NCBI GenBank assembly: GCA_026394075.1 | Contig: JAPKYX010000088.1 | Span: 1 to 39,017 of the forward strand | DNA length: 39,017 nt | DNA from: Acidobacteriota bacterium | GTDB lineage: Bacteria > Acidobacteriota > Terriglobia > Bryobacterales > Bryobacteraceae | Reading direction: 5' to 3' | Part shown: positions 26,894 to 36,368 of the stretch, one piece after another | How positions within the stretch are numbered: the stretch's first letter is position 1 | How the letters are laid out: every line of letters starts with the position of its first letter | The notes under the pieces: generated by a model | The model's database searches: none | Told to the model about the DNA's origin: nothing | Seen by the model: only the letters and a program-made list of their open reading frames with translations | Position numbers and translations under genes: made by a program

Positions 26894-28024
26894 GTGGTTG
26901 CTCTCGATCAGGTCTCGAAAATCTTCCCCCTCTACGGCCGTCCCACTGACCGGCTGCTGGAATCTCTCCCCTTTGCTCCCAACCTCCACGAAGACTTTCA
27001 GGCTCTTCGCGAGATCACACTCCAGATTGACCCCGGCCAGACCTTTGCGCTGATTGGGCCCAACGGGTCCGGCAAAAGCACTTTGCTGCAGATCATCGCT
27101 GGAATTCTCGAACCCACCTCTGGAACGATCCGGCGCGAAGGTCGAGTGGCCGCGCTGCTTGAGCTGGGGGCCGGCTTCAGCCCTGAATTCACGGGCCGCG
27201 AGAATGTTTACCTGACCAGTGAACTGATGGGCTTCTCCCGCCGCGAAACCGACCAGCGGCTGCCGGAGATCGCCGCATTCGCCGATATTGGCGCTTTTCT
27301 CGATCGCCCGGTGAAGGAGTACTCCAGTGGCATGTACGTGCGCTTGGCCTTTGCCGCTGCGGTCCATGTTGATCCGGATATCCTGATCGTGGATGAGGCC
27401 TTGGCCGTTGGTGATGTGCGTTTTGCGAATCGCTGTATGCGCAAGTTTGAAGAGTTCAAGCAGCGCGGCAAGACGATCTTGTTTGTCTCGCATGACCTGG
27501 GACTGGTGAAGCGGCTGGCGGATCAGGCGGCACTGTTGATTCAAGGCTCAGTGGATATGCTGGGGGCACCGCATGATGTCGTGAACCGCTACGTGGGCTT
27601 GGCTCTTGCCGGCGACCACCGGCAGGACGATCAAGGGTCACGGCACGGCGATGGAACCAGCCAGATCAGACGGGTTCGACTATTGGACCAGGCGGGACGC
27701 GAGACGGCCCTTGTGCGCAGTGGCGACGTGCTGGTGATCGAAATCACGGTCGACGTCCAACGAGCCTGCAGTAGCCTGGTGGCCGGTATCCTGATTCGGA
27801 GCCGCCTGGGGATGGATGTCTACGGCACCAACTCGCAGGTGGAGGGTCTGGCGATCGGTCCGCTGAACGCCGGCGATCAATTGGCCATCCGGTTCACCCT
27901 TCCTTGCGCGCTGACACGCCAGGAGTACAGCCTGACGGTGGCCACCCAGCACTCGGTGATCGATGCCCGTGATCTCGCGGGAGTCGCTAATCTGGAAGCG
28001 AAGGTGGCATGGAACAAACTCTAA
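26894..28024 (+). CDS. ABC transporter ATPase, Wzt-type polysaccharide exporter subunit
   Basis: ATP-binding subunit of 376 residues, of the class that powers export of O-antigen or teichoic-acid-like polymers. Walker A GPNGSGKST at 55-63, signature YSSGMYVR at 143-150, Walker B ILIVDEALAVGD at 163-174, and a His switch SHD. Residues about 240-370 are a beta-rich C-terminal domain of the Wzt type, which reads the polymer end. No Wzm-type permease lies nearby. It begins with GTG 49 bp after the phage hub gene and its 3' end overlaps the M24 peptidase start by 16 bp; the last residues (EAKVAWNKL) differ from the usual Wzt ending, so slight truncation is possible. Confidence 0.88.
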   Translation: MVALDQVSKIFPLYGRPTDRLLESLPFAPNLHEDFQALREITLQIDPGQTFALIGPNGSGKSTLLQIIAGILEPTSGTIRREGRVAALLELGAGFSPEFTGRENVYLTSELMGFSRRETDQRLPEIAAFADIGAFLDRPVKEYSSGMYVRLAFAAAVHVDPDILIVDEALAVGDVRFANRCMRKFEEFKQRGKTILFVSHDLGLVKRLADQAALLIQGSVDMLGAPHDVVNRYVGLALAGDHRQDDQGSRHGDGTSQIRRVRLLDQAGRETALVRSGDVLVIEITVDVQRACSSLVAGILIRSRLGMDVYGTNSQVEGLAIGPLNAGDQLAIRFTLPCALTRQEYSLTVATQHSVIDARDLAGVANLEAKVAWNKL

Positions 28025-29196
28025 GACTGACGGCGATGCAGGCCGAGCTCCGCGAACAGGGGCTGGATGGCTGGCTTTTCTTCGATCATCACCAGCGTGA
28101 CCCGCTGGCTTACCGCGTGCTGCGGTTTCAACCCGCGCAACAGGTCACGCGGCGCTGGTATTACTTCGTCCCCGCGGAAGGACAACCGGTGCGGATCGTC
28201 CACCGGATCGAGTCCCACGTACTGGACCCGCTGCCGGGCAGTTTAGTGGCCTACGCTGGCTGGTCTGCCCAACGGGCGGCTTTAGCCTCCTGCTTGAGCG
28301 GCTCCAAGCGCATCGCGATGCAGTATTCCGCCGACTGCGCCGTGCCTTATGTGGCCATGGTCGACGCGGGGACGGTGGAGCTGATCCGGTCGCTGGGCGT
28401 CGAAGTGGCCAGCTCGGCGGATCTGGTGCAGATCTTTGAGGCCACCTGGACTGCTGAGCAGTTCCAGCAGCATCGCCAAGCTGGCGTGTTGGTGGACGCT
28501 ATCCGCCGCTCCGCGTTCCAGTTTGCCGGTGACCGGCTGCGGCAAGGGCAGACGGTTGGCGAGATCGACGTCCAGCGCTTCATCCTGGAGGCGTTTGATC
28601 GCGAGGGGCTGTTTACCGATCACGGGCCGATTGTCGCCGTCAATGACCATGCCTCCGACCCGCACTATGAGCCGTCACCAGAGAAGTCTCGCCTGATTCA
28701 GAAGGGTGATCTGCTGCTGATCGACCTTTGGGCGAAGCTTCGCCAGCCGGGCGCGGTCTATTACGACATCACCTGGACCGGCTATTGCGGCGCTGTCCCG
28801 CCGGACCGCATGCAGAATGTCTTCCGCGTCGTCACCGGCGCCCGTGATGCGGCCATCAACCGTGTGCAAAGTGCGATAAGCGGGCACCAGCCGCTGTTTG
28901 GCTTTCAGGTGGACGATGCTGCTCGCGGGCACATCCAGGCGGCGGGGCTGGAAGAGTATTTCTTCCACCGCACCGGTCACTCGATTGGTGAAGACGTCCA
29001 CGGCACCGGTGCCAACATGGACAATTTGGAGACTCATGATGAGCGCCGCGTCATCCCGAGTACCTGCTTTTCGATCGAACCCGGCGTCTACCTGCCGGAG
29101 TTCGGCGTCCGCTCGGAGATCAACATGTTCATCGGTCTCGATGAGGCGGTTGTGACCGGTGAAATCCAGCGTGAGATGGTGATCGTCGGCGGATGA
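28009..29196 (+). CDS. M24-family metallopeptidase (Xaa-Pro aminopeptidase-like)
   Basis: A 395-residue pita-bread-fold peptidase that would remove N-terminal residues preceding Pro. An N-terminal creatinase-type domain (about 1-150) precedes the catalytic domain. The five metal ligands are present: Asp239 (LLLIDLW), Asp253 (YYDITWTG), His324 (RTGHSIG), Glu357 (FSIEPGVY) and Glu370 (RSEINMF). No signal peptide, so cytoplasmic. The ATG at 28009 lies within the end of the ABC ATPase gene, and its stop overlaps the next ATG (29193), so three genes form a translationally coupled set. Confidence 0.92.
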   Translation: MEQTLRLTAMQAELREQGLDGWLFFDHHQRDPLAYRVLRFQPAQQVTRRWYYFVPAEGQPVRIVHRIESHVLDPLPGSLVAYAGWSAQRAALASCLSGSKRIAMQYSADCAVPYVAMVDAGTVELIRSLGVEVASSADLVQIFEATWTAEQFQQHRQAGVLVDAIRRSAFQFAGDRLRQGQTVGEIDVQRFILEAFDREGLFTDHGPIVAVNDHASDPHYEPSPEKSRLIQKGDLLLIDLWAKLRQPGAVYYDITWTGYCGAVPPDRMQNVFRVVTGARDAAINRVQSAISGHQPLFGFQVDDAARGHIQAAGLEEYFFHRTGHSIGEDVHGTGANMDNLETHDERRVIPSTCFSIEPGVYLPEFGVRSEINMFIGLDEAVVTGEIQREMVIVGG

Positions 29197-30812
29197 TACG
29201 TGCTGCGCTGCTGCTTGGGGCCTGCTTCCTGGTGTTCCCACTGTGGGCGGCTGATGTCGTGCAGGTGGTGCGGGACGGCGATGCTTTTCGGCTGAAACTG
29301 GCTGACGGCCACGCGGACATCGATTGGGTTTCCGCCCATAGTTTCCGCTTTCGGCGGGACTGGTTGGCGGAGCCGATCCAGCGCCAGCCCTCCAGTGTGG
29401 ACGCGGTTCCGCTGCAAGTTTCTGAAACCCCAACGACGCTGGAGATCAAGTCCAGCGCCCTGATGGTGACGGTTGCCAAGCGGCCCTTGCGTGTTTCGAT
29501 CAAGTCAGCCAAAGGAGTCTGGCTTCTGCAGCAGGCGGGTGATGAGACTCGCGATGCGGATTCCGCCCGTATCTCGTTTCAGGCTGCCAGCACGGAGCGG
29601 TTCTTCGGCCTCGGGCCACGGACAGATCCGGAGTTAAACCTCAAGGGAAAGGTAGTCGACACCAATCGGCCCTTTCTCCTGTCGAGCCTCGCCTACGGGC
29701 TGTATTTCCCGCGGTCCGGCAACCATCGATTTGATTTCGCCAGCGCCGCCGGTGCCTACAGCATCACCGCCCAGGGCTCGCGGCGAATCGATTTTTACTT
29801 TCACTCTGGGAACAACCTGAAGGAAGTGCTGGACCAACACAGCTTGGTGGAACCCTCAGCGAACGAGCTCTTGCGGGAGCACGCTGGCTTCATCACTCCT
29901 GACCGGCGCCCCGCCTCCGCCACAACTCTACCCGGCACATTTCCGAATGCCCTGCGCGCCGCTCTCCATGCCAGCCTGTCTGGCCAGCCACTGCCGGCCT
30001 TTGATCTGACTGAGTATTCGGCGCTCGAAGGCATTCCGCGCCAGCGGGCGGAAATGTTGGCGGCGGTGATGCCCATCGCCCTAAAGCCCGGCTTCATGGA
30101 ACTGCAACCCGCCGCGCGTCAGCTGCGCGCCTCCCTGGAGCCGCATCTGGTCACCTACTTCCAGGAACTTGGCGACCGTGGCTACCCGGTGCTGCATCCG
30201 TTGCCCCTGCAGTTTCCGTTTGATCCAGAGGCCGCCGCGCACCCGGACCAGTTCATGCTGGGTGATGAGTTGTTGATCGCACCGCTGTTCGGCCAGGAGA
30301 GCCACCGATCCGTTTATCTTCCTCCAGGCCAGTGGACCGAACTCAAAAGTGGCCGGATGTTCCGGGGCCGCACCTCGATTGATGTCACAGCGGCTCCTGA
30401 TGAGTTGCCCCGTTTCGCCAAGAATGGAACAATCGTCCCCCTGCAGCGGGGCCCGATTCTCGAGATCCACTACTTTCCGCAGTTGGGCGCCGAGTACTTT
30501 CTGTGGGAGCCGGAGCTGCAAGCGATCACCCAGATCCACGCCGCGCCCGTGGCCGATGACCTGCGTTTGGAGATCGAAGAGAAAGTCGGGCGCGAGTACG
30601 AGTTCGTGTCGCATCACACCATCGCGCCCCAGGGCGTGATGGCTGGAACTAAACAGCTGACGCGAGCTGGATCGCTCGCTCAGCTGGGGCCCGATCAATG
30701 GTTCCACGATGCCTCCCGGTCCGAACTGCGTGTCCGCGTGCGCCCCAGCGCTGGTGACGACTTGATCGTGAATGCCAGCTTCGCCGTGCAGCCCTGGTTT
30801 GTTCCGCGATAG
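29193..30812 (+). CDS. GH31-like protein lacking the catalytic core
   Basis: A 539-residue exported protein (signal peptide MIRAALLLGACFLVFPLWAA). Residues about 25-235 match the N-terminal beta-sandwich of family 31 glycosidases (RFFGLGPRTDPELNLKG, LAYGLYFPRSGNHRFDF). Residues about 345-460 match the part after the barrel (HPDQFMLGDELLIAPLF, VYLPPGQWTELKSG, LPRFAKNGTIVPLQ). The barrel between is reduced to roughly 110 residues and I find neither the nucleophile motif (W-x-DMNE type) nor the acid/base Asp region. It is probably not a hydrolase; it may bind sugar or be decaying. No frameshift is visible, so the deletion is clean. It overlaps the M24 gene by four bases. Confidence 0.7.
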   Translation: MIRAALLLGACFLVFPLWAADVVQVVRDGDAFRLKLADGHADIDWVSAHSFRFRRDWLAEPIQRQPSSVDAVPLQVSETPTTLEIKSSALMVTVAKRPLRVSIKSAKGVWLLQQAGDETRDADSARISFQAASTERFFGLGPRTDPELNLKGKVVDTNRPFLLSSLAYGLYFPRSGNHRFDFASAAGAYSITAQGSRRIDFYFHSGNNLKEVLDQHSLVEPSANELLREHAGFITPDRRPASATTLPGTFPNALRAALHASLSGQPLPAFDLTEYSALEGIPRQRAEMLAAVMPIALKPGFMELQPAARQLRASLEPHLVTYFQELGDRGYPVLHPLPLQFPFDPEAAAHPDQFMLGDELLIAPLFGQESHRSVYLPPGQWTELKSGRMFRGRTSIDVTAAPDELPRFAKNGTIVPLQRGPILEIHYFPQLGAEYFLWEPELQAITQIHAAPVADDLRLEIEEKVGREYEFVSHHTIAPQGVMAGTKQLTRAGSLAQLGPDQWFHDASRSELRVRVRPSAGDDLIVNASFAVQPWFVPR

Positions 30813-30884
30813 TCAACTCCCCGCTCAGTCGCGCTTCCCGAACGTGGCCAGGCTTCGTGCTAGTCTTTCATTCGAGGAGGGTTT

Positions 30885-31409
30885 ATGACTCGACGTATTA
30901 TCCTCGCCACTGCAGCCACGGCTGCGGTAGCGATGGCTCAAGCACCCGCCGTCAAGCCCAGCGTCAAAATTGGCGATATGGCTCCCGATTTTGAACTTTC
31001 GGGCACTGATGGCAAGAAGCACAAGCTGAGCGCCTACCGCGGCAAAACCGTGGTCCTGGCATTCTTCCCGGCCGCCTTCACCGGTGGTTGAACGAAGGAA
31101 ATGACGGCGTACCAGGCTGGTATCGCCAAATTTCAGGAAGCTGGCGCGGCAGTTTTTGGCATCTCAACAGATTCGCTCCCCAGTCTCGGCCATTGGGCCA
31201 AGGAGCATATCAATGCAACATTTCCTATGCTGTCCGATTTCAGCACTCGCGACACGGTGAAGGCCTACGGCATCATGCTCCCCAATGGCATGTCGGCCCG
31301 CTTCACCTTTGTCGTCGATGCTGATGGCAAGGTGCAGCATATTGATGAGGCTGCTGCGGCCATTGACGTCACAGGTGCCGTCACGGCCTGCAGCCGGCTG
31401 AAGCACTAG
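30885..31409 (+). CDS. Secreted peroxiredoxin, probable selenoprotein (TGA = Sec69)
   Basis: Thiol/selenol peroxidase of the AhpC/TSA type, 174 residues when TGA at 31089-31091 is read through. The N-terminus ([20 protein letters not shown]) is a signal peptide. The peroxidatic motif is Pro62-x3-Thr66-x2-Sec69 ([14 protein letters not shown]), where the family has Cys. The frame continues through [24 protein letters not shown], the conserved Arg (SARFTFVVD) and C-terminal Cys169, a possible resolving residue and the only Cys. A SECIS-like hairpin lies 15 bases after TGA. GAGGAGG four bases before the ATG is a strong start. A terminator follows. Alternatives are a TGC/TGT to TGA nonsense change or an error; motif position and hairpin favour Sec. 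Expected role: peroxide detoxification in the envelope. Confidence 0.85.
31089..31091 (+). other. In-frame TGA at peroxidatic position (selenocysteine codon)
   Basis: TGA replaces the peroxidatic Cys codon in the peroxiredoxin frame; flanking codons give TGG-U-TKEM. Both sides of the frame align with one continuous family without a shift or gap. Confidence 0.8.
31106..31127 (+). promoter_or_regulatory. Bacterial SECIS-like hairpin
   Basis: Within the coding sequence, GGCGTACC (31106-31113) pairs with GGTA-T-CGCC (31119-31127) as eight base pairs with one bulged T around the loop AGGCT. The loop starts 22 bases after the TGA. Bacterial SECIS elements have a short stem, a bulged U and a small G-containing loop at about this distance (for example AGGUCU in E. 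coli fdhF), and are bound by SelB. Confidence 0.7.
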
Positions 31410-31434
31410 GAACATCTCATTACCGTGTGGGTGG

Positions 31435-31474
31435 TCGGCGGCTCAGGGCAACCTGATCCGCCGATTGCTTTTCT
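31435..31474 (+). terminator. Rho-independent terminator after peroxiredoxin
   Basis: A long stem (TCGGCGG at 31435-31441 with CCGCCGA at 31458-31464, and TCAGG at 31443-31447 with CCTGA at 31452-31456, one C/T mismatch between) closed by a GCAA tetraloop is followed by TTGCTTTTCT. It lies 25 bp after the peroxiredoxin stop. Confidence 0.8.
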
Positions 31475-31787
31475 GGTCACATCCTCATCGTCCGTGCTCG
31501 CCCGCCGCATCTCTCGGTCGAGTCTGCTTGGAATGGATCCGATGGTGCACTCCGTAATCAACTTCCCTTTTACAGAAATAAAAATATTCCAATATGACGC
31601 TATGACGTAGGCACATTTCGCAAAAATGATACACTCCCTGGTCCACTGGCCTACGCGCATGTCTTTCTATCCTGAACATAAAAAAGCACATAAGCGCCTC
31701 GCGACATTTCCTCATCCCGAATAGTGTGCAATGATGCAGATAAAAAGTTTAAATTGACCTGTCGGCGTACAGCCGTTAGCTTTAAAT
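31475..31787. promoter_or_regulatory. AT-rich intergenic region before GAF-ANTAR gene
   Basis: About 310 bp with no supported gene; short open frames on both strands lack family resemblance and Shine-Dalgarno sites. From about 31550 on it is conspicuously AT-rich compared with everything around it. A TTGACC at 31754-31759 with a weak -10 (TAGCTT, 31777-31782) would start transcription at about the next gene's ATG. Two A-runs (31679-31686, 31741-31746) could act as UP-type or curved DNA. Confidence 0.4.
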
Positions 31788-32546
31788 ATGGCTCCAGTCG
31801 GCATTTCGTCTGATCCCCCCGCTTCCCAAGTTTCCCTACTGCACAGAATTTCCAGCATCGTTAGCTCTGAGCTTTCGATAGACGAGATGCTGGGTGAGAT
31901 CGTCGGCCTCACCGTGCAAGTGACGCAGTGTGATGCCTGCCTCATCTACCTGATCGAAAAAGACTCGGACGAAATTGTGCTCCGTGCCTCGCAAGTTCCC
32001 CACAAGGAAGACCTCAGCATGCTCCGCATGCGAGTGGGTGAAGGCGTCACGGGCTGGGTGGCAGAACACAAGTCGGTCGTGGCGCTGGCGGAAAACGCCT
32101 CCGCTGACCGCCGGTTCAAGCGCTTCCAGGCACTCGTCGAAGATACGTACGAAGCTTTCCTGTCCGTCCCGCTGTTGACTGGTGGCGATGTGATTGGCGT
32201 TGTCAACGTTCACCACCGGAAGGCGCACTCCCACCTGCCGGAAGAAATTGCCCTGGTCACTTTCATCGGTGAGCAAATGGGCGGGGCCATCGCCAAGGCC
32301 TTCCTGGCCCAGCACAATGCCCGGCTTCTGGAAGAAACCCAGGAGATGAAGCGTCAGCTCGAGACCCGTAAGTTGGTCGAGCGGGCCAAGGGCATCCTGC
32401 AACATCGTTATCAGCTGACTGAGGAAGAGGCCTACCTGCGCCTCCGCAATGAGAGCCGCCGCCTCCGCCGGCCCATGAAAGATCTGGCCGAGGCGATCAT
32501 TCTCGCCGAAGATCTCAGCCGCACATCCTCCTCCTCTGAAGAGTAG
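31788..32546 (+). CDS. GAF-ANTAR response regulator (RNA-binding antiterminator)
   Basis: A 252-residue regulator. Residues about 18-165 form a GAF sensor domain (LLHRISSIVSSELSIDEMLGEIV ... GEGVTGWVAEH ... SVPLLTGGDVIGVVNVHH). A linking helix (about 165-192) leads to an ANTAR domain (192-246; LVERAKGILQHRYQLTEEEAYLRLRNESRRLRRPMKDLAEAII), which binds paired hairpins in nascent RNA to prevent termination. The C-terminus is Ser-rich. It senses an unknown ligand or redox signal and would act on transcripts elsewhere. No Shine-Dalgarno precedes the ATG and the upstream promoter-like elements would place the transcript start at or near it, so it may be translated leaderless. Confidence 0.9.
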   Translation: MAPVGISSDPPASQVSLLHRISSIVSSELSIDEMLGEIVGLTVQVTQCDACLIYLIEKDSDEIVLRASQVPHKEDLSMLRMRVGEGVTGWVAEHKSVVALAENASADRRFKRFQALVEDTYEAFLSVPLLTGGDVIGVVNVHHRKAHSHLPEEIALVTFIGEQMGGAIAKAFLAQHNARLLEETQEMKRQLETRKLVERAKGILQHRYQLTEEEAYLRLRNESRRLRRPMKDLAEAIILAEDLSRTSSSSEE

Positions 32547-32634
32547 GCGGACCCGTTACCCCGGACGCTATACTGCTGCTAGAGCGGCGGCGCGCCAACT
32601 CACCATTGCCTGACGCCCCGCTCTACGAACTGCC

Positions 32635-33609
32635 GTGCGCCCTTTTGAGCCGTTTTTCCGCAACCGCCATCTAGCCACGATCGCCGGAAATTTCTGGCCT
32701 CGTGACTTTTCCCATCGCCCCTTCCCGGAGACTCCTCGATTATTCGAAACCGAGCCCGGCATCCGGGTGCTGGGAATTGAGCAGTGCCCGCTGATCCCGT
32801 CCCCCAAAGGCGACCTGATCCTCCTGCACGGTCTCGAGGGCTCGCACGACTCCGGCTACATGATCTCCATGGCGCAAGCGGCGCTGGAGGCGGGGTTCCG
32901 GACGCTGCGTCTCAACATGCGCACCTGCGGGGATACGGAGCAGCACTGCCCAACGCTCTATCACGCGGGCCTCACCTCTGACCTGGCCGCCATCATCCGG
33001 CAGTACGCCCAGGAAGGCCGCGGACCCGTCCACCTGGCGGGCTTTTCACTGGGGGGCAATGTCGTCCTCAAGCTCACCGGTGAACTCGCCGCCGAGCCCT
33101 CGCTTCTTGCTGGAACGGTGGCCATCTCCACTCCCATCGATCTTGACGCCTGCTGCCGCCAGATGATGCGCTGGGAGAATCGCATCTATGAGCGCCGCTT
33201 CGTCGGCCGCCTGAAGGCTCGCTACCTGCGCCGCTGTGCCCAACACCCCGACATCTATTCCCCGGATGCGCTGCAAGGGGTGGAGTCAGTGATCGCCTTT
33301 GACGACCGCGTCACGGCCCAGCATTTCGGCTTCGGCTCCGCGGAAAACTACTACCGCACCCAGTCCGCCCAAAACTTCCTCGCTCGCATCGCCAGTCCCA
33401 CGTTGGTGGTACAGGCCGAGGATGATCCCCTGATTCCATTTCGGGTCTATGGGCATCCCGCGTTCCGGACCAACCCGCACCTGCACCTCGTCACCACCCG
33501 CCACGGCGGCCACGTCGGCTTTGTCTCGCGCCAGAAACCTCGCTTCTGGGTGGACGAGGTAGTCACTGGCTGGTTGCAGCAGCAGGCCGCAATCTCAGTT
33601 CGCCGGTAA
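32635..33609 (+). CDS. YheT-family alpha/beta hydrolase
   Basis: A 324-residue predicted esterase-like hydrolase of the YheT/ABHD1 group. The N-terminus FRNRHLATIAGNFWPR is typical of this group. It has the oxyanion region LLHGLEGSHDSGYM (63-76), nucleophile Ser138 in GFSLGGN, an acid in EDDPLIP and a His in HGGHVGF near the C-terminus. No signal peptide, so cytoplasmic. Substrate unknown; relatives act on short-chain or lipid esters. GTG start at 32635. It stands alone between the ANTAR regulator and the permeases. Confidence 0.88.
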   Translation: MRPFEPFFRNRHLATIAGNFWPRDFSHRPFPETPRLFETEPGIRVLGIEQCPLIPSPKGDLILLHGLEGSHDSGYMISMAQAALEAGFRTLRLNMRTCGDTEQHCPTLYHAGLTSDLAAIIRQYAQEGRGPVHLAGFSLGGNVVLKLTGELAAEPSLLAGTVAISTPIDLDACCRQMMRWENRIYERRFVGRLKARYLRRCAQHPDIYSPDALQGVESVIAFDDRVTAQHFGFGSAENYYRTQSAQNFLARIASPTLVVQAEDDPLIPFRVYGHPAFRTNPHLHLVTTRHGGHVGFVSRQKPRFWVDEVVTGWLQQQAAISVRR

Positions 33610-33732
33610 CGCCACGCGGCTCTCCGCCCGCCAGCTGAGCCGCGAACCTTCAACACAACTCGCCCCAGCATTCTTGGCCAGCCGTGTATCCGGAGGGAAC
33701 AAACCCGCGCCGGTTATCGTCTGGCTTGAACA

Positions 33733-34974
33733 GTGGCCGACAATTCCAGTATCCGTGAAGCCTTTTCCGTCGCGGTAGGTTCCCTCCGGGGATCGCTACT
33801 GCGCAGCTTTCTCACCCTGCTGGGTATCATCCTCGCCACCACCACTCTCATCGCCGTCATGTCGATCATCCACGGCATGGATCTCTACATCGCCCAGAAC
33901 GTCTCCGACATGGGCGCCGACGGCTTCCGCGTGCTCCGGATGGCGTTCGTCGGCAATTGGGACCCCAAGAAGTATCTCGAGTATCTGCGCAAGAACCCGG
34001 AGTTGACCCGGGAGGAGTACGCCTTCATCCGCCAGCAGTCGAAGCTGGTCAAAGAGATTGGCATGCAGACCTTCCGCCGCACCGATGTCACCATCACCGG
34101 CGACCGTCTGGACGGAGTCACGCTCCAGGGTGTCTCGCCGAACATGGCCTCCATCACCAACACCCAGATCGTCTCCGGGCGCTTCTTCACTGAAACCGAC
34201 AATACCCGCCACCTGCTGGTAGCCTTCATCGGGGCCGACATCAAGGACCGGTTCTTCCCCAACGTCGACGCGGTGGGGAAATCCGTCTCCATCGGCGGTC
34301 GCCCGCATCAGATTGTCGGCGTCGCCAAAGCCCAGGGCAGCGTCTTTGGCCAGTCGCGCGACAACTTTGTGATGATCCCCGTCGAGACGTACTTTAAGTC
34401 CTACGGTGCCCGTAAAGGCATTGGCTATATGGCCACGGCCATTGAGCACAGCTATCTCACCCAGGCCCAGGACGAGGTCCGGATGCTGATCCGGGCGTAC
34501 CGCCATCTGCGGCCGCAGCAGGACGACACCTTCGCCATTCTCTCCTCCGATTCACTGTCGCAAGCCTGGGATCAGATGACCGGTGCCATCGCTGCCACCG
34601 CCTTGGCCGTCGTCAGTGTCTTCATGATCGTCGGCGGCGTCGTGATCATGAACATCATGCTGGCGGTGGTGACGGAACGCACGCACGAAATTGGCATCCG
34701 CAAATCGGTAGGTGCCCGGCGCTCGGATATTCTGTGGCAGTTCCTCATTGAGTCTTCGGTGCTTTCGGGCACCGGCGGACTGGTCGGCGTAGCGATTGCC
34801 TGGCTCATCGCCGTCGTCGTCAGCGCCTCCACCCCTGTGCCAATGGCCATGCCCATCTCCTCGGTGGTCATCTCGGTCACGCTTTCCTCCGCGGTGGGGC
34901 TCTTTTTCGGCATCTATCCGGCCCGCCAAGCCGCCAAACTCGACCCGATCGAAGCGCTCCGGGTCGACAAGTAA
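33733..34974 (+). CDS. MacB/FtsX-type ABC permease, first of a pair
   Basis: A 413-residue membrane protein: one N-terminal helix (LLRSFLTLLGIILATTTLIAVMSII), a periplasmic MacB core domain (about 50-270), and three C-terminal helices of the FtsX domain (about 285-400; ATALAVVSVFMIVGGVVIMNIM, SGTGGLVGVAIAWLIAVVV, VVISVTLSSAVGLFFGIYPARQAA) with ERTHEIGIRKSVGARRSDIL. Such proteins couple ATP hydrolysis to periplasmic movements for export of peptides, lipids or drugs. GTG start at 33733. The partner gene begins 17 bp after its stop; no ATPase is adjacent. Confidence 0.9.
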   Translation: MADNSSIREAFSVAVGSLRGSLLRSFLTLLGIILATTTLIAVMSIIHGMDLYIAQNVSDMGADGFRVLRMAFVGNWDPKKYLEYLRKNPELTREEYAFIRQQSKLVKEIGMQTFRRTDVTITGDRLDGVTLQGVSPNMASITNTQIVSGRFFTETDNTRHLLVAFIGADIKDRFFPNVDAVGKSVSIGGRPHQIVGVAKAQGSVFGQSRDNFVMIPVETYFKSYGARKGIGYMATAIEHSYLTQAQDEVRMLIRAYRHLRPQQDDTFAILSSDSLSQAWDQMTGAIAATALAVVSVFMIVGGVVIMNIMLAVVTERTHEIGIRKSVGARRSDILWQFLIESSVLSGTGGLVGVAIAWLIAVVVSASTPVPMAMPISSVVISVTLSSAVGLFFGIYPARQAAKLDPIEALRVDK

Positions 34975-34991
34975 CCAACTCTGTTCTCAAG

Positions 34992-36233
<1,242 letters not shown>

Positions 36234-36368
36234 TTCCTGACCGTACACGGTCAACTGCTGCCGTCCGCTAGCGCCGGTCGGAGCTTTTGTCCCAGGAAAC
36301 TCATGCCCGGTGGACTGGCCCTCCACCTGCACCTAAACTCCGTTGTCCACTAAACCCACGGAGCCACC

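Noticed and set aside
31101-31409. Separate short gene starting at ATG 31101 instead of a read-through peroxiredoxin
   Set aside because: It would lack the signal peptide and active site, and it has no ribosome binding site of its own; the frame is continuous with the upstream part of the same family.
31425-31715. Short open frames on both strands after the peroxiredoxin
   Set aside because: They span the terminator and AT-rich DNA, mirror each other and have no ribosome binding sites or recognisable features.
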